This document shows positions 8,279 through 16,831 of a stretch of 64,000 nt of DNA, piece by piece. Positions within the stretch are counted from its first letter, which is position 1; each line of letters begins with the position of its first letter. Under the pieces are notes generated by a model that was not told where the DNA came from, did no database searches, and worked only from the letters and a program-made list of their open reading frames with translations. The DNA lies in contig JAFKKN010000011.1 in assembly GCA_017305535.1 (NCBI GenBank), forward strand, positions 157,386 through 221,385, given 5' to 3'. The position numbers and the translations under genes are program-made. Source of the DNA: Hyphomicrobiales bacterium (GTDB taxonomy: Bacteria; Pseudomonadota; Alphaproteobacteria; Rhizobiales; Xanthobacteraceae).

Positions 8279-9352
8279 CTATTTCTTGACGTAGCCGAAG
8301 GGCCAGACGAGCAGATAATCGCGGATGTTGCCGTAGATCTTGCCGAGCCCCAGCGGCTCGATCAACAGAAAGCCGATGATCAGCGCGCCGTAGAGAGCGT
8401 GAGGCAAGTGGGCCAGCGTCTCGATACCGAGCGAGAAGCCGAACTGGGCCGTCAGCCATGAGATGAACGCGTTCATCACGCCGGGCATCAGCAGGATGAA
8501 TCCGGCGCCGAAATAGCTGCCGATGATACTGCCGAGGCCGCCAACGATCACCATGGCCAGCGCCTGGATCGAGACGTCGACGGAGAACTGCTCGGGCGTC
8601 ACCGCATGATAGAAGGTGCCGATCAGCACCGCGCCGCTGACGCCGGCGATAAAAGATGACGTCGCGAAAGCGACGAGTTTGAAATAGAAGCTGTTCACGC
8701 CGATCACGGCGGCGGCGTAGTCTTTCTCGCGCACCGCGACCAGCGCGCGGCCGAGCGCGGTGCGACGCAGGTTCAGCATGAATGTGGTGACCAGCACGCA
8801 CCACACCAGCGCGACGTAATAGAGGCCGGCGTCAGAGGTAATCGCCCAACCCAGAACCCGGATGTCCGGCGCTTGCAAGGTTGCCTGGGTGCCGCCGGAG
8901 ATGGCGGGAACGTGCGAGATGGTCCAGTCCATCACGAATTGCAGGGCGAGCGTCGAGAGCGCGAGATAAAGTCCTTTGACGCGCAGCGCGGCGAAGGCGA
9001 AGACGCTGCCGATCACCGCCGCCGTCAATCCCGCCAGTACGATGGCGATTTCCCACGGCACGCCGTTGCGTTGCGCGTGAACCGCGGCATAGGCGCCGAT
9101 GCCCATCACTGCCGCGTAGCCAAGGTGAAACTGTCCGGCCCAGCCGAGAATGAGGTTGAGGCCGAGCGCGGCGGCAGTCCACACCAGCCATGGCAGCATG
9201 TAACTGCTGAGATACAGCGAGTTCATGTAGAACGGCGCGGCCGCCGCCAGCAGCAGCAGTCCGCCGATCATCCAGCGGTCGGCGGGGATCGGGAATAGCG
9301 CCCGATCCTGGGTGTAGTTGGTGTGAAGAATGCCGGCCTGACGAAACAGCAT
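8279..9352 (-). CDS. livM: Liv-type ABC transporter permease (LivM family)
   Basis: Inner-membrane permease, 357 residues from the ATG at 9352, four bases after the livH stop. A longer frame reaching 9385 runs into livH and is less likely. Family segments are NLILGWAGQFHLGYAAVMG, VKGLYLALSTLALQ and VGGLGSIIGSYFGAGFILL. It should form the membrane channel together with the LivH-like protein encoded just upstream. Confidence 0.9.
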   Translation of the reverse strand: MLFRQAGILHTNYTQDRALFPIPADRWMIGGLLLLAAAAPFYMNSLYLSSYMLPWLVWTAAALGLNLILGWAGQFHLGYAAVMGIGAYAAVHAQRNGVPWEIAIVLAGLTAAVIGSVFAFAALRVKGLYLALSTLALQFVMDWTISHVPAISGGTQATLQAPDIRVLGWAITSDAGLYYVALVWCVLVTTFMLNLRRTALGRALVAVREKDYAAAVIGVNSFYFKLVAFATSSFIAGVSGAVLIGTFYHAVTPEQFSVDVSIQALAMVIVGGLGSIIGSYFGAGFILLMPGVMNAFISWLTAQFGFSLGIETLAHLPHALYGALIIGFLLIEPLGLGKIYGNIRDYLLVWPFGYVKK

Positions 9353-9356
9353 GATC

Positions 9357-10244
9357 TTACACCCGCTCGATGTCGTGGCGGCCAAACAGGCCGTGCGGTC
9401 GCAGCATGATTGTCAGGATGAGCATCGCCGCGTCGACCAGTTCGCGGCTGGCGCCGCCGAGCAGCGGATCGAGCACGATGGAGGCCAGCCCCTCGACGAT
9501 GCCGAGCAGGATGCCGGCGAGCAGCGCGCCGCCGATACTGTCGAGGCCGCCGAGCACCGCGACGGTGACGCCCTTGAGCAGCAACAGCGCCAACGATTGG
9601 TCGACGCCCTGCACCGATCCCCATAATACCGCGGCGATGGTCGCCACCACCGCCGAGATCGCCCACGACAGCGCGACGCCGCGCTCGACGGAAATGCCGA
9701 CCGACCATGCCGCGGTGTAGTCGTCCGAGATCGCGCGCAGCACTACGCCGATCCGGGTGCGGAAAAACAGCACCAGCAGCACGAACATCGCAACCGCGAC
9801 GCCAGCGCCGACCGCGTAAGCGCGGTTGATCAGCAACGGCCCGAGAAACAGCGGCGCATCGCTGATGCCGATCGGCAGCGGCCGCGAGGTGCCACCCCAG
9901 ATCGTCATCGAACCGGCGCGGAGGAAGATTTCGATGCCCAGCGTCATCATCAGGATCATGATGATCGGACGGCCGGCCAGCCGCCGCAGCGCCACGCGTT
10001 CGATGCCGACGCCGATGATGAACATGGTCACGATGCCGAGCGGAATCGCTACCCACAGCGGCAGGTTGAGCTGATTGGCGAAGGCCAGAATGACGTAGCC
10101 GGCCAGCATCACCATCGCGCCCTGTGCGAGATTGGGTACCGACGAGGACTTGTAGATCAGCACGATGCCCATCGCGACGAGTGAATACATCAGGCCGACG
10201 AGCGCGCCGTTGAGAGCAGATTCCAGGAGCAGCATGATATCCAT
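9357..10244 (-). CDS. livH: Liv-type ABC transporter permease (LivH family)
   Basis: Inner-membrane permease, 295 residues. The N-terminus NGALVGLMYSLVAMGIVLIY and the following SVPNLAQGAMVMLAGY match the LivH pattern, with the acid-transporter variant NLAQG in place of NFAHG. AVLGGLDSIGGALLAGILLG is the ATPase-contact loop. Three bases separate it from the acyl-CoA synthetase gene upstream, so the two are almost certainly co-translated. Confidence 0.9.
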   Translation of the reverse strand: MDIMLLLESALNGALVGLMYSLVAMGIVLIYKSSSVPNLAQGAMVMLAGYVILAFANQLNLPLWVAIPLGIVTMFIIGVGIERVALRRLAGRPIIMILMMTLGIEIFLRAGSMTIWGGTSRPLPIGISDAPLFLGPLLINRAYAVGAGVAVAMFVLLVLFFRTRIGVVLRAISDDYTAAWSVGISVERGVALSWAISAVVATIAAVLWGSVQGVDQSLALLLLKGVTVAVLGGLDSIGGALLAGILLGIVEGLASIVLDPLLGGASRELVDAAMLILTIMLRPHGLFGRHDIERV

Positions 10245-10247
10245 GGC

Positions 10248-12194
10248 TCAGACCTCCTGCACCGAGAGCGTGCGCTCGATCACGCCGACTTCGCCGGTCT
10301 CATAAGTGATCTGGGCTTTCATCAAGACGCTTCTCTGATTGTCGTAGATGGCGTGGATGATCGGCGCATAGCGATCCTCGACGACGTTGCGGCGGATCTT
10401 GCGCGTTCGGGTGATTTCGCCGTCGTCGGCGTCGAATTCCTTGTGCAGGTTGACGAAGCGCTTGAGATGAAGTGCTTCCGGCAGCGTGCGGTTGACGTGC
10501 TTCACCGCCTCCAGAATGAGCGCGGCGACTTCCGGCTTCTGCGACAGATCGGCGTAGGACATGTAGGAGATGCCGCGCAGCTCGGCCCAGAAGCCGACCG
10601 CTTCCTTGTCGATGCAGACCAGCGCGGCGAGCGTATCGCGGCCGGACCCGAGGACGGCGGCTTCCTTGATGTAGGGGCTGAACTTAAGGCGGTTCTCGAT
10701 GTAGTTCGGGATATAGCGTTCGCCCTTGGCGGTATGGACGACGTCCGACAATCGGCCCAGCACCACGAGGTGGCCGTTGGGTTCGAGGTAACCGGCGTCG
10801 CCGGTATGCAGCCAGCCGTCGCGCAGGGCCTCGCGCGTGGCCGCCTCCTGTTTGAAATAGCCGCTGAACACGCTGCCGGAGCGGATCAGGATTTCGCCGG
10901 CATCGCTGATCTGCACGTCGACACCGGGGAAGGGGCGTCCGACCGTGTGCAACCTGACTTCGTCCGGGCTTTGCAGCGCGTTGTAGGCGCTGCTTTCGGT
11001 CTGGCCGTAGAGCTGCCGCAGCTTGATGCCGAGCGCACGATAGAACACGAAGGTGTCCTCGCCCATCGCTTCGCCGCCGGTGAACGCGCCGCGCAGACGC
11101 GACATGCCAAACTGATCCTTGATCGGACCATAGACCAGCCACTCGCCGAGCGGGCCGAGCAGCATTTCCTTCAGCGTCGGTTGTCCGCCTTCGAGCTTGC
11201 GGCGTTCCGCTGCCAGCGCCGAGGCCATGAAGAACTTGTAGATTGCCTTCTTGAGCGGCGTGGAATCCTCCATGCGCACCTGAATGGTGGTGAGCATGTT
11301 GTCCCAGCTTCGCGGCGCGGCGAGGTAGAAGGTCGGTGCGACCTCGCGCAGGTTTTGCAGTACCGTTTCCTGCTTCTCCGGAATGTTGATGGTGAAGCGC
11401 AGCGCGACGCCGGCCGCGACGGTGACTGCAAAGTCGCCGACCCATGCCATCGGCAGATAGGCCAGGATGGTTTCGCCGAAGTCGAACGCACCGCCGTGAT
11501 GGGCGTTGCGGACACCCGACAGCAGGTTGCGGTGCGACAGTACGATGCCCTTGGGTTTGCCGGTGGAGCCCGAGGAGTGGACGAACACCGCCGGACCGTC
11601 CGGCGTGGCGCGCTGGATCAAGGCTTCGCGCAATCCGGATTCCGCCTTCAGCCGCGCTTCGCCCTGGGCACACAGCGCATCCCACGAGATCAATCCCGGA
11701 AACGGGTAGCTCGCGAGGCCGCGAGGATCGTCGTAGATGATGTGGGCAATGCTGGCGCCTTGCTCGCGCAGATCGAGCATCTTGTCGACCTGTTCCTGAT
11801 CCTCGGCGAGGACGAAGCGAACGTCCGCCTCGTGCACGAAATGGCGCACTTCATCGAGTGTGGCATCGGGGAACGCCGGCATGGCATAGCCGCCAAGCGC
11901 GCCGGCCGAGATCATTCCGGTGTAGAGCCGTGGCCGGTTGTCGCCGACGACGAGCAGGACGTCGCCGGCCCTGAAGCCGAGGCCTTCGAGACCAGCCGCA
12001 AATTGCAGCATGCTGTCGAGCACCTGCTGCCAGGTCATCTCCTGCCAGATGCCCTTGCTTTTCTCGCGCATCGCGATGTCGCCGGGAAATACCTCGGCGT
12101 TCTTGGCGAGTAGCCGGCTCAGGGTCGTGTCGGCGCCGAAATCCCACGTTGTCTTCGCCGAGGAGGTGGAGGTGCCGCCTTTAGTGGGCTGCAT
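10248..12194 (-). CDS. Long-chain-type acyl-CoA synthetase (AMP-forming) inside Liv operon
   Basis: Adenylate-forming CoA ligase of 648 residues, the length of the long-chain (FadD15/FACL) branch rather than the 500-550-residue medium-chain branch. The P-loop-like motif SSGSTGKPKG is near residue 207, and GWLHTGDAGYLEPNG followed by GRLSDVVHTAKGERYIPN is the C-terminal hinge region. It converts a carboxylic acid to its CoA thioester. Its first 14 bases overlap the end of livG, and livH follows after three bases, so transport and activation are encoded together. This is consistent with vectorial acylation of an imported acid. The chain length or ring type of the acid is not evident. Confidence 0.9.
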   Translation of the reverse strand: MQPTKGGTSTSSAKTTWDFGADTTLSRLLAKNAEVFPGDIAMREKSKGIWQEMTWQQVLDSMLQFAAGLEGLGFRAGDVLLVVGDNRPRLYTGMISAGALGGYAMPAFPDATLDEVRHFVHEADVRFVLAEDQEQVDKMLDLREQGASIAHIIYDDPRGLASYPFPGLISWDALCAQGEARLKAESGLREALIQRATPDGPAVFVHSSGSTGKPKGIVLSHRNLLSGVRNAHHGGAFDFGETILAYLPMAWVGDFAVTVAAGVALRFTINIPEKQETVLQNLREVAPTFYLAAPRSWDNMLTTIQVRMEDSTPLKKAIYKFFMASALAAERRKLEGGQPTLKEMLLGPLGEWLVYGPIKDQFGMSRLRGAFTGGEAMGEDTFVFYRALGIKLRQLYGQTESSAYNALQSPDEVRLHTVGRPFPGVDVQISDAGEILIRSGSVFSGYFKQEAATREALRDGWLHTGDAGYLEPNGHLVVLGRLSDVVHTAKGERYIPNYIENRLKFSPYIKEAAVLGSGRDTLAALVCIDKEAVGFWAELRGISYMSYADLSQKPEVAALILEAVKHVNRTLPEALHLKRFVNLHKEFDADDGEITRTRKIRRNVVEDRYAPIIHAIYDNQRSVLMKAQITYETGEVGVIERTLSVQEV

Positions 12195-12999
12195 GAGCGC
12201 CTCCGATATAGGCTTCCACCACGCGCGGGTCGGCGACGACGTCCGCCGGGATACCGGAGCCGATCATCGCGCCGTAGTTCAGCGCCAGCATCCGGTCGCA
12301 GATGCCGGTGATGACGTCCATATGGTGCTCGATCAGCAACACCGTGACGTCACGCTCGTCCCGCGCATCGAGAATGAAGCGCGCCATATATTCCTTTTCC
12401 TCCTGATTCATACCGGCCATTGGCTCGTCGAGGATCAAGAGGCTCGGTTCGGCGGCGAGCGCGCGCGCGAGTTCGACGCGCTTCTTCAGGCCGATCGGGA
12501 TGCCGTCCACCAGTTCGTCGCGCACGCTCTCAAGTTGCAGAAAGTCGATGACCTCCTCAACCGCCGCGCGATTCGCCGTTTCGTCGCCACGCGCCAGCCA
12601 CCAGTAGCCGGCGGTGCGCAGTACACTGGCATGCATGTGGACGTGGCGGCCGAGCAGGATGTTGTCGAGCACGCTCATGCCGTTGAACAGCGCGAGATTC
12701 TGGAACGTGCGCGCAACGCCAAGGCGCGCGACCTTATGCGGGGCGAGGCCGGTGATGTCGCGCCCGTTCAGCAAGATATTGCCGCGCTGCGGCGGGTAGA
12801 ATCCGGTGATGGCGTTGGTGAGGGTTGTTTTGCCGCACCCGTTCGGCCCGACCAGACCAAAGATCTCGCCGCGATTGATCTGAAGGTCGATCCCGTTCAA
12901 CGCAACGATGCCGCCGAACCGACGTTCAACGGCCTTGCATTCCAACACAGGACCGGCACTGCCTTGAGCGCCCCTCAACTTGTCGTCTCCGTCCGTCAT
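12181..12999 (-). CDS. livG: Liv-type ABC transporter ATP-binding protein (LivG family)
   Basis: ATPase of the second Liv transporter and first gene of its operon, 272 residues. Walker A GPNGCGKTT, Walker B LLILDEPMAGM and the switch region LLIEHHMDVI are present. The expected signature segment instead reads GLKKRVELARAL, with no LSGGQ; this degenerate form (often GxxKRxE) is common in LivG partners of acyl-ligase operons. The N-terminus carries a short polar lead before VLECKAVERRFGG. The operon promoter upstream contains one CTAAC-N4-GTTAG site. Confidence 0.9.
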   Translation of the reverse strand: MTDGDDKLRGAQGSAGPVLECKAVERRFGGIVALNGIDLQINRGEIFGLVGPNGCGKTTLTNAITGFYPPQRGNILLNGRDITGLAPHKVARLGVARTFQNLALFNGMSVLDNILLGRHVHMHASVLRTAGYWWLARGDETANRAAVEEVIDFLQLESVRDELVDGIPIGLKKRVELARALAAEPSLLILDEPMAGMNQEEKEYMARFILDARDERDVTVLLIEHHMDVITGICDRMLALNYGAMIGSGIPADVVADPRVVEAYIGGAHAAH

Positions 13000-13071
13000 C
13001 TACAATTTGGCTCCGCGCGAGCGGCACTCGTGAGAAGGTGACAGCCTTTCTGTGGAGGCTTTGATGGTTAA

Positions 13072-13087
13072 GCTAACCAGCGTTAGA
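13072..13087. promoter_or_regulatory. Candidate TetR operator upstream of the livG-ligase operon
   Basis: GCTAACCAGCGTTAGA contains the palindromic core CTAAC (13073-13077), N4, GTTAG (13082-13086). It lies about 75 bases before the livG start and matches the core of the six better copies between 19.6 and 31.6 kb. The inner bases are C..C instead of the usual A..T, so it may be a weaker site. The gap around it (13000-13145) holds no gene. Confidence 0.6.
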
Positions 13088-13145
13088 TTTTCACGCAAGC
13101 GCGATATTGGGCACGGACGCCGAAATGGCCTAAAGCTCACAGGCA

Positions 13146-14003
13146 TCACGAATGCGCGTGCGAGAGCGGCGCTTGTTGGCGCAGGAATCGGACGATCGCT
13201 TCGGTAAAGGCGTCGTTGCGGTCACCGACCACCATGTGCCCGGCGCCGGCGATATCGGTATAGGTCGCGTGCGGCGCGAACTGGAGAAACTGTTGAGCTG
13301 CCTCGGTCGTCACCAGATTGCTGGAGGCGCCGCGGATCAGGTGAACGGGAAGGTGCAACCGGCGAGCGGCGGCGACAAATCGTACTTCCGAATCCTCCGG
13401 TGAGGGCCGGTTTGCCGCAGTGATGAACTGCGGGTCCCAGTGCCAACGCAGTCGTCCGTCGTCGCACTTGCGCAGATAGCGTTCCAGCGTCTCCGACGGA
13501 CCACGTTGCTTGCGATGCGGCAGATAGGCGCCGATGGCGGCGGCGGCTTCGTCGGCGGTCGCAAAGCCTTCGTCGATGTGCGCGGCCATGAAGCCGATGA
13601 TATGAGCGACGCCTTCCGGTTCCAGTTGCGGCGTGACGTCAACCAATGTGAGCGATGCGAAGATGCCGGGCCGCAGTTCGCCCTCGGCCAACAGCCCGGC
13701 GAGTCCGCCGAGCGAAGCGCCCACGACAGCGGGCTTGCCCTGCAACGTATCGGCAATCGCGACGAGGTCGGCGGCAAAGTCGGTGAAATGATAGGCGCCG
13801 GAGGGCGACCACTCGCTTTCGCCGTGACCACGCATGTCGATGGCGATGGCCTGATAGCCCGCCTGCGCCAGCGCCGTGGAAACCTTCGACCACGCTGCGC
13901 GCGTCTGTCCGCCGCCGTGTGCGAGCAATACCGGCGATCCCTCGCCAACAGCCTCGGCGGCGATGGTCTGACCGTGCGCCCCGGTGAAGGTTCGTTGCTG
14001 CAT
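13146..14003 (-). CDS. Alpha/beta hydrolase
   Basis: Alpha/beta-hydrolase fold protein of 285 residues. LLAHGGGQTRAAWSKV is the oxyanion-hole region, IDMRGHGESEW follows, VGASLGG carries the nucleophilic Ser (about residue 96), and GAGHMVVGDRNDAF carries the catalytic His. It is the last gene of the dehydrogenase-carboxylase operon, seven bases after the hydratase, occupying the place where a lyase (LiuE, HMG-CoA lyase) would sit in a leucine-type operon. It may hydrolyse a CoA thioester, a lactone or an ester. The substrate is unknown. Confidence 0.85.
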   Translation of the reverse strand: MQQRTFTGAHGQTIAAEAVGEGSPVLLAHGGGQTRAAWSKVSTALAQAGYQAIAIDMRGHGESEWSPSGAYHFTDFAADLVAIADTLQGKPAVVGASLGGLAGLLAEGELRPGIFASLTLVDVTPQLEPEGVAHIIGFMAAHIDEGFATADEAAAAIGAYLPHRKQRGPSETLERYLRKCDDGRLRWHWDPQFITAANRPSPEDSEVRFVAAARRLHLPVHLIRGASSNLVTTEAAQQFLQFAPHATYTDIAGAGHMVVGDRNDAFTEAIVRFLRQQAPLSHAHS

Positions 14004-14010
14004 GGCGTGC

Positions 14011-14775
14011 CTAGTCCTTGAACTTCGGCTTGCGCTTTTCGTGAAACGCGGTGATTCCCTCGCGCGCGTCCTCGTGCATCATCAGTAGCGGAAAGCCATC
14101 GATGGCGTGGCGCATCTCGTCACCGCCGAGGCCGCGGTTGTAGAACGATTTCGCCATCGCCACCGCGAGTCGCGGCTTGGCGGCGATCCGTTCGGCAAAA
14201 GTCAGTACCTCGGTCATCAACGTGTCGTGCGGAACGACCCGCAGCACGAGTCCGATCCGCTCGGCTTCCGTCGCACTGATCGGATCGCCGAGAATGCTGA
14301 GTTCTTTCGCCTTCGCCCTGCCGACGATCTCGTGCAGGCGGACGATGGCGAAGCCCGGCAGCAGGCCGAGCTGGATTTCCGGCACGGCAAACTTGGCGCG
14401 GTCGGATGCGATGATGAAATCCGACGCCATCGCGAGTTCGAAGCCGCCGCCGTAGGCGAGGCCATTGACGGCGGAGATCACCGGCTTGCCGCAGCGCTCC
14501 GGCGCCGCCAGCACGTCGAGCGCGGCGGCGAGGAATTTGCGGCCCTTTTCGGCTTCCAGTTCGAAGCCCGAGATATCGGCACCGGCGCAGAATGCTTTCT
14601 CGCCACCGCCGGTGATGACAACAGCGCGAATGCCCTCGTCGGCATCGGCGCGGGCGAGGCCGGCGAGAATGCCCTCGCGGATGCCTGTGGTCAGCGCATT
14701 GAGCTTGGTCGGCTCATCGAGGGTCAGGATTGCGATCTTGCCCTTGGTCTCGTAATTGACGCTGCCCAATCGCAT
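14011..14775 (-). CDS. Enoyl-CoA hydratase/isomerase family protein (both catalytic Glu present)
   Basis: Crotonase of 254 residues, starting at the ATG at 14775 with GGGAGGACACC upstream; a longer open frame overlaps the carboxylase gene and is rejected. Oxyanion-hole segments are CAGADISGFE and NGLAYGGGFEL. Both glutamates of classical enoyl-CoA hydratase are visible, in FAVPEIQLG and in KAKELSILGD, so it is expected to add water to an enoyl-CoA. By position it corresponds to LiuC or AtuE, hydrating the product of the carboxylase encoded just upstream. Confidence 0.88.
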   Translation of the reverse strand: MRLGSVNYETKGKIAILTLDEPTKLNALTTGIREGILAGLARADADEGIRAVVITGGGEKAFCAGADISGFELEAEKGRKFLAAALDVLAAPERCGKPVISAVNGLAYGGGFELAMASDFIIASDRAKFAVPEIQLGLLPGFAIVRLHEIVGRAKAKELSILGDPISATEAERIGLVLRVVPHDTLMTEVLTFAERIAAKPRLAVAMAKSFYNRGLGGDEMRHAIDGFPLLMMHEDAREGITAFHEKRKPKFKD

Positions 14776-14815
14776 GGTGTCCTCCCTGTTTGTTTCGTCC
14801 CGTTGACCGACGCAG

Positions 14816-16813
14816 CTATGATGTTGGTTCGGGTTCGACCACCACGACGACGGCGTTGCGTTCGACGGTTTCGCCGGCGCGGCAGTTGACTGCCGTGACG
14901 ACGCCATCGACCTCGCTTGCGATGCGCAATTCCATCTTCATGGATTCGAGCACGGCAGCGACGTCGCCGGTCTTCACCTTGTCGCCGACCGCGACGTTGA
15001 CCTTGAGGATCATGCCGGTCATCGGCGCGCGCAGGTCGCCGCTCGTCTCGGCCGCCGCGCTGATATAGCTGAGGTAAGGCACCGCCTGCATGGCGTGAAC
15101 GCCGCGCCCGTCGTGGACGAAGACGGCGTTCTGCTCCTGATGGATGCGAACCACTTCGCGACGCGTGCCGACGACGGCGGTAAAGCGATCGTCGCCGATC
15201 GGGTCCAGTCGCACCGTCAGTTCATCATCGTTGATGCCGATCGTCATCGCGCCGTCGGCCTGCACCGGTGCGAAGCGGATCTCGGCGCTGTGGCCCGCCG
15301 TCGTCAGATGCAGTTCCGGTATAGGCGAGAGGCCGGCATCGCCTGCCGCCATGTGCCAGCCGGTGAGATCGCGCGATTGCCACGGATCGCGTGCCGCCGC
15401 CTCGCGCTGGCGAAGCATCCAGAAACAGCCGCCGAGCGCCAGCGCTTCGCGGTCAGACTCTGACGACGTCGCGATGAGTTGGTCGATGCTTTCGTCGATG
15501 GATCGGGTATGGAACGTCGCCTCGCGTGTTGCGGACCAATCGAGCAAGCCACCAAGAAACGCCTGATTGGTGGTGACGCCGAAGATCGAGGTCGCGTCTA
15601 CTGCCCCGCGGAGCTTGTCCAGCGCCTCATTGCGGGAGGGCGCGAAGGCGATCAGCTTCGCCAGCATCGAGTCGTAGTAGGGTGTCACCACCGACCCGCT
15701 CTCCACGCCGGTCTCGACGCGGATATCGCCGGTCGGGAAACTGACGCGCACAATGTCGCCGGTGCTCGGCAGGAAATTGTTGGCGGGGTCTTCGGCGCAG
15801 ATGCGCGCTTCGACGGCGTGGCCATTGCAAGCGATCTGCGCTTGCGTCAGTGGCAGGCCCCCGCCGGACGCGATGCGCAGCATCAGTTCGACAATGTCGA
15901 GACCGGTAATCATCTCGGTCACCGGGTGCTCGACCTGCAAGCGCGGGTTCACCTCGAGGAAATAATAGGCGCCATCCTGCAGGATGAATTCGACGGTGCC
16001 GGCGCCGCGATAGTTCAGTCGCTTGCCGAGCCGCACCGCATCCGCCGCCATGCGGTCGCGCAGTGCCGCCGGCAGGTTCGCCGCCGGTGCTTCCTCGATC
16101 ACCTTCTGATGCCGGCGCTGCAAGGTGCATTCGCGCTCGAACAGATGGATGACGTTGCCTTTGCCGTCGCCGAGGATCTGGATTTCGATGTGGCGGCCGC
16201 GCGGAATCAGCTTCTCCACGATCAGTCCGGCGGAGCCGAACGCGTTCTTGGCTTCACGCATCGCGGATTCGATATCGTCGGCGAGGCCATCGAATGTCGA
16301 GACGACGCGCATGCCCTTGCCGCCGCCACCGGCCGCGGCCTTCAACATCACCGGCAGGCCGGTGTCGCGCACGATACGCTCGACCTCGGCCTTGTCCTCG
16401 CTCGGCGTCGTGCTGCCGGGAATGATCGGCACGCCGGCGGCGTCCGCTTCCTGCTTGGCCAGCGCCTTGTCCCCGAGCCGCTCGATCACGTCCGGCGTCG
16501 GGCCAATGAAGGTGAGGCCGGCGGCCTCAACCGCGCGGGCGAATGCCGCATTTTCCGCCAGAAAGCCGAAGCCGGGGTGGATTGCCTGCGCGCCGGTGGC
16601 TTTCGCGGCCTCAATCACCGCATCGATACGCAGATAACTATCGGATGCGGCCGCGCCGCCGATGGCGATGGATTCGCCGATCTCCCTCACATGCAATGCA
16701 TCGGCATCGGCGGAGGAATGAACGCCGGCGACGGCAACGCCGAGCCGCTGGCAGGTGCGGGCGATCCGGCAGGCGATTTCGCCGCGATTGGCGATCAGGA
16801 TTTTATCGAACAC
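14816..16813 (-). CDS. Acyl-CoA carboxylase alpha subunit (biotin carboxylase + BCCP)
   Basis: Biotin-containing alpha subunit of an acyl-CoA carboxylase, 665 residues, starting with GTG. The biotin carboxylase domain begins ILIANRGEIACRIARTC, has the ATP-grasp loop AAAGGGGKGMR (about residue 160) and the EVNPRLQVEHPVTEMITG segment near 290. The C-terminal biotinyl domain carries the biotin lysine in LESMKME. The architecture matches methylcrotonyl-, geranyl- and propionyl-CoA carboxylase alpha chains. It partners the beta subunit encoded immediately upstream. The acyl-CoA substrate is decided mainly by that beta subunit. Confidence 0.92.
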   Translation of the reverse strand: MFDKILIANRGEIACRIARTCQRLGVAVAGVHSSADADALHVREIGESIAIGGAAASDSYLRIDAVIEAAKATGAQAIHPGFGFLAENAAFARAVEAAGLTFIGPTPDVIERLGDKALAKQEADAAGVPIIPGSTTPSEDKAEVERIVRDTGLPVMLKAAAGGGGKGMRVVSTFDGLADDIESAMREAKNAFGSAGLIVEKLIPRGRHIEIQILGDGKGNVIHLFERECTLQRRHQKVIEEAPAANLPAALRDRMAADAVRLGKRLNYRGAGTVEFILQDGAYYFLEVNPRLQVEHPVTEMITGLDIVELMLRIASGGGLPLTQAQIACNGHAVEARICAEDPANNFLPSTGDIVRVSFPTGDIRVETGVESGSVVTPYYDSMLAKLIAFAPSRNEALDKLRGAVDATSIFGVTTNQAFLGGLLDWSATREATFHTRSIDESIDQLIATSSESDREALALGGCFWMLRQREAAARDPWQSRDLTGWHMAAGDAGLSPIPELHLTTAGHSAEIRFAPVQADGAMTIGINDDELTVRLDPIGDDRFTAVVGTRREVVRIHQEQNAVFVHDGRGVHAMQAVPYLSYISAAAETSGDLRAPMTGMILKVNVAVGDKVKTGDVAAVLESMKMELRIASEVDGVVTAVNCRAGETVERNAVVVVVEPEPTS

Positions 16814-16831
16814 GGCGCGCTTCTCCCGTCA

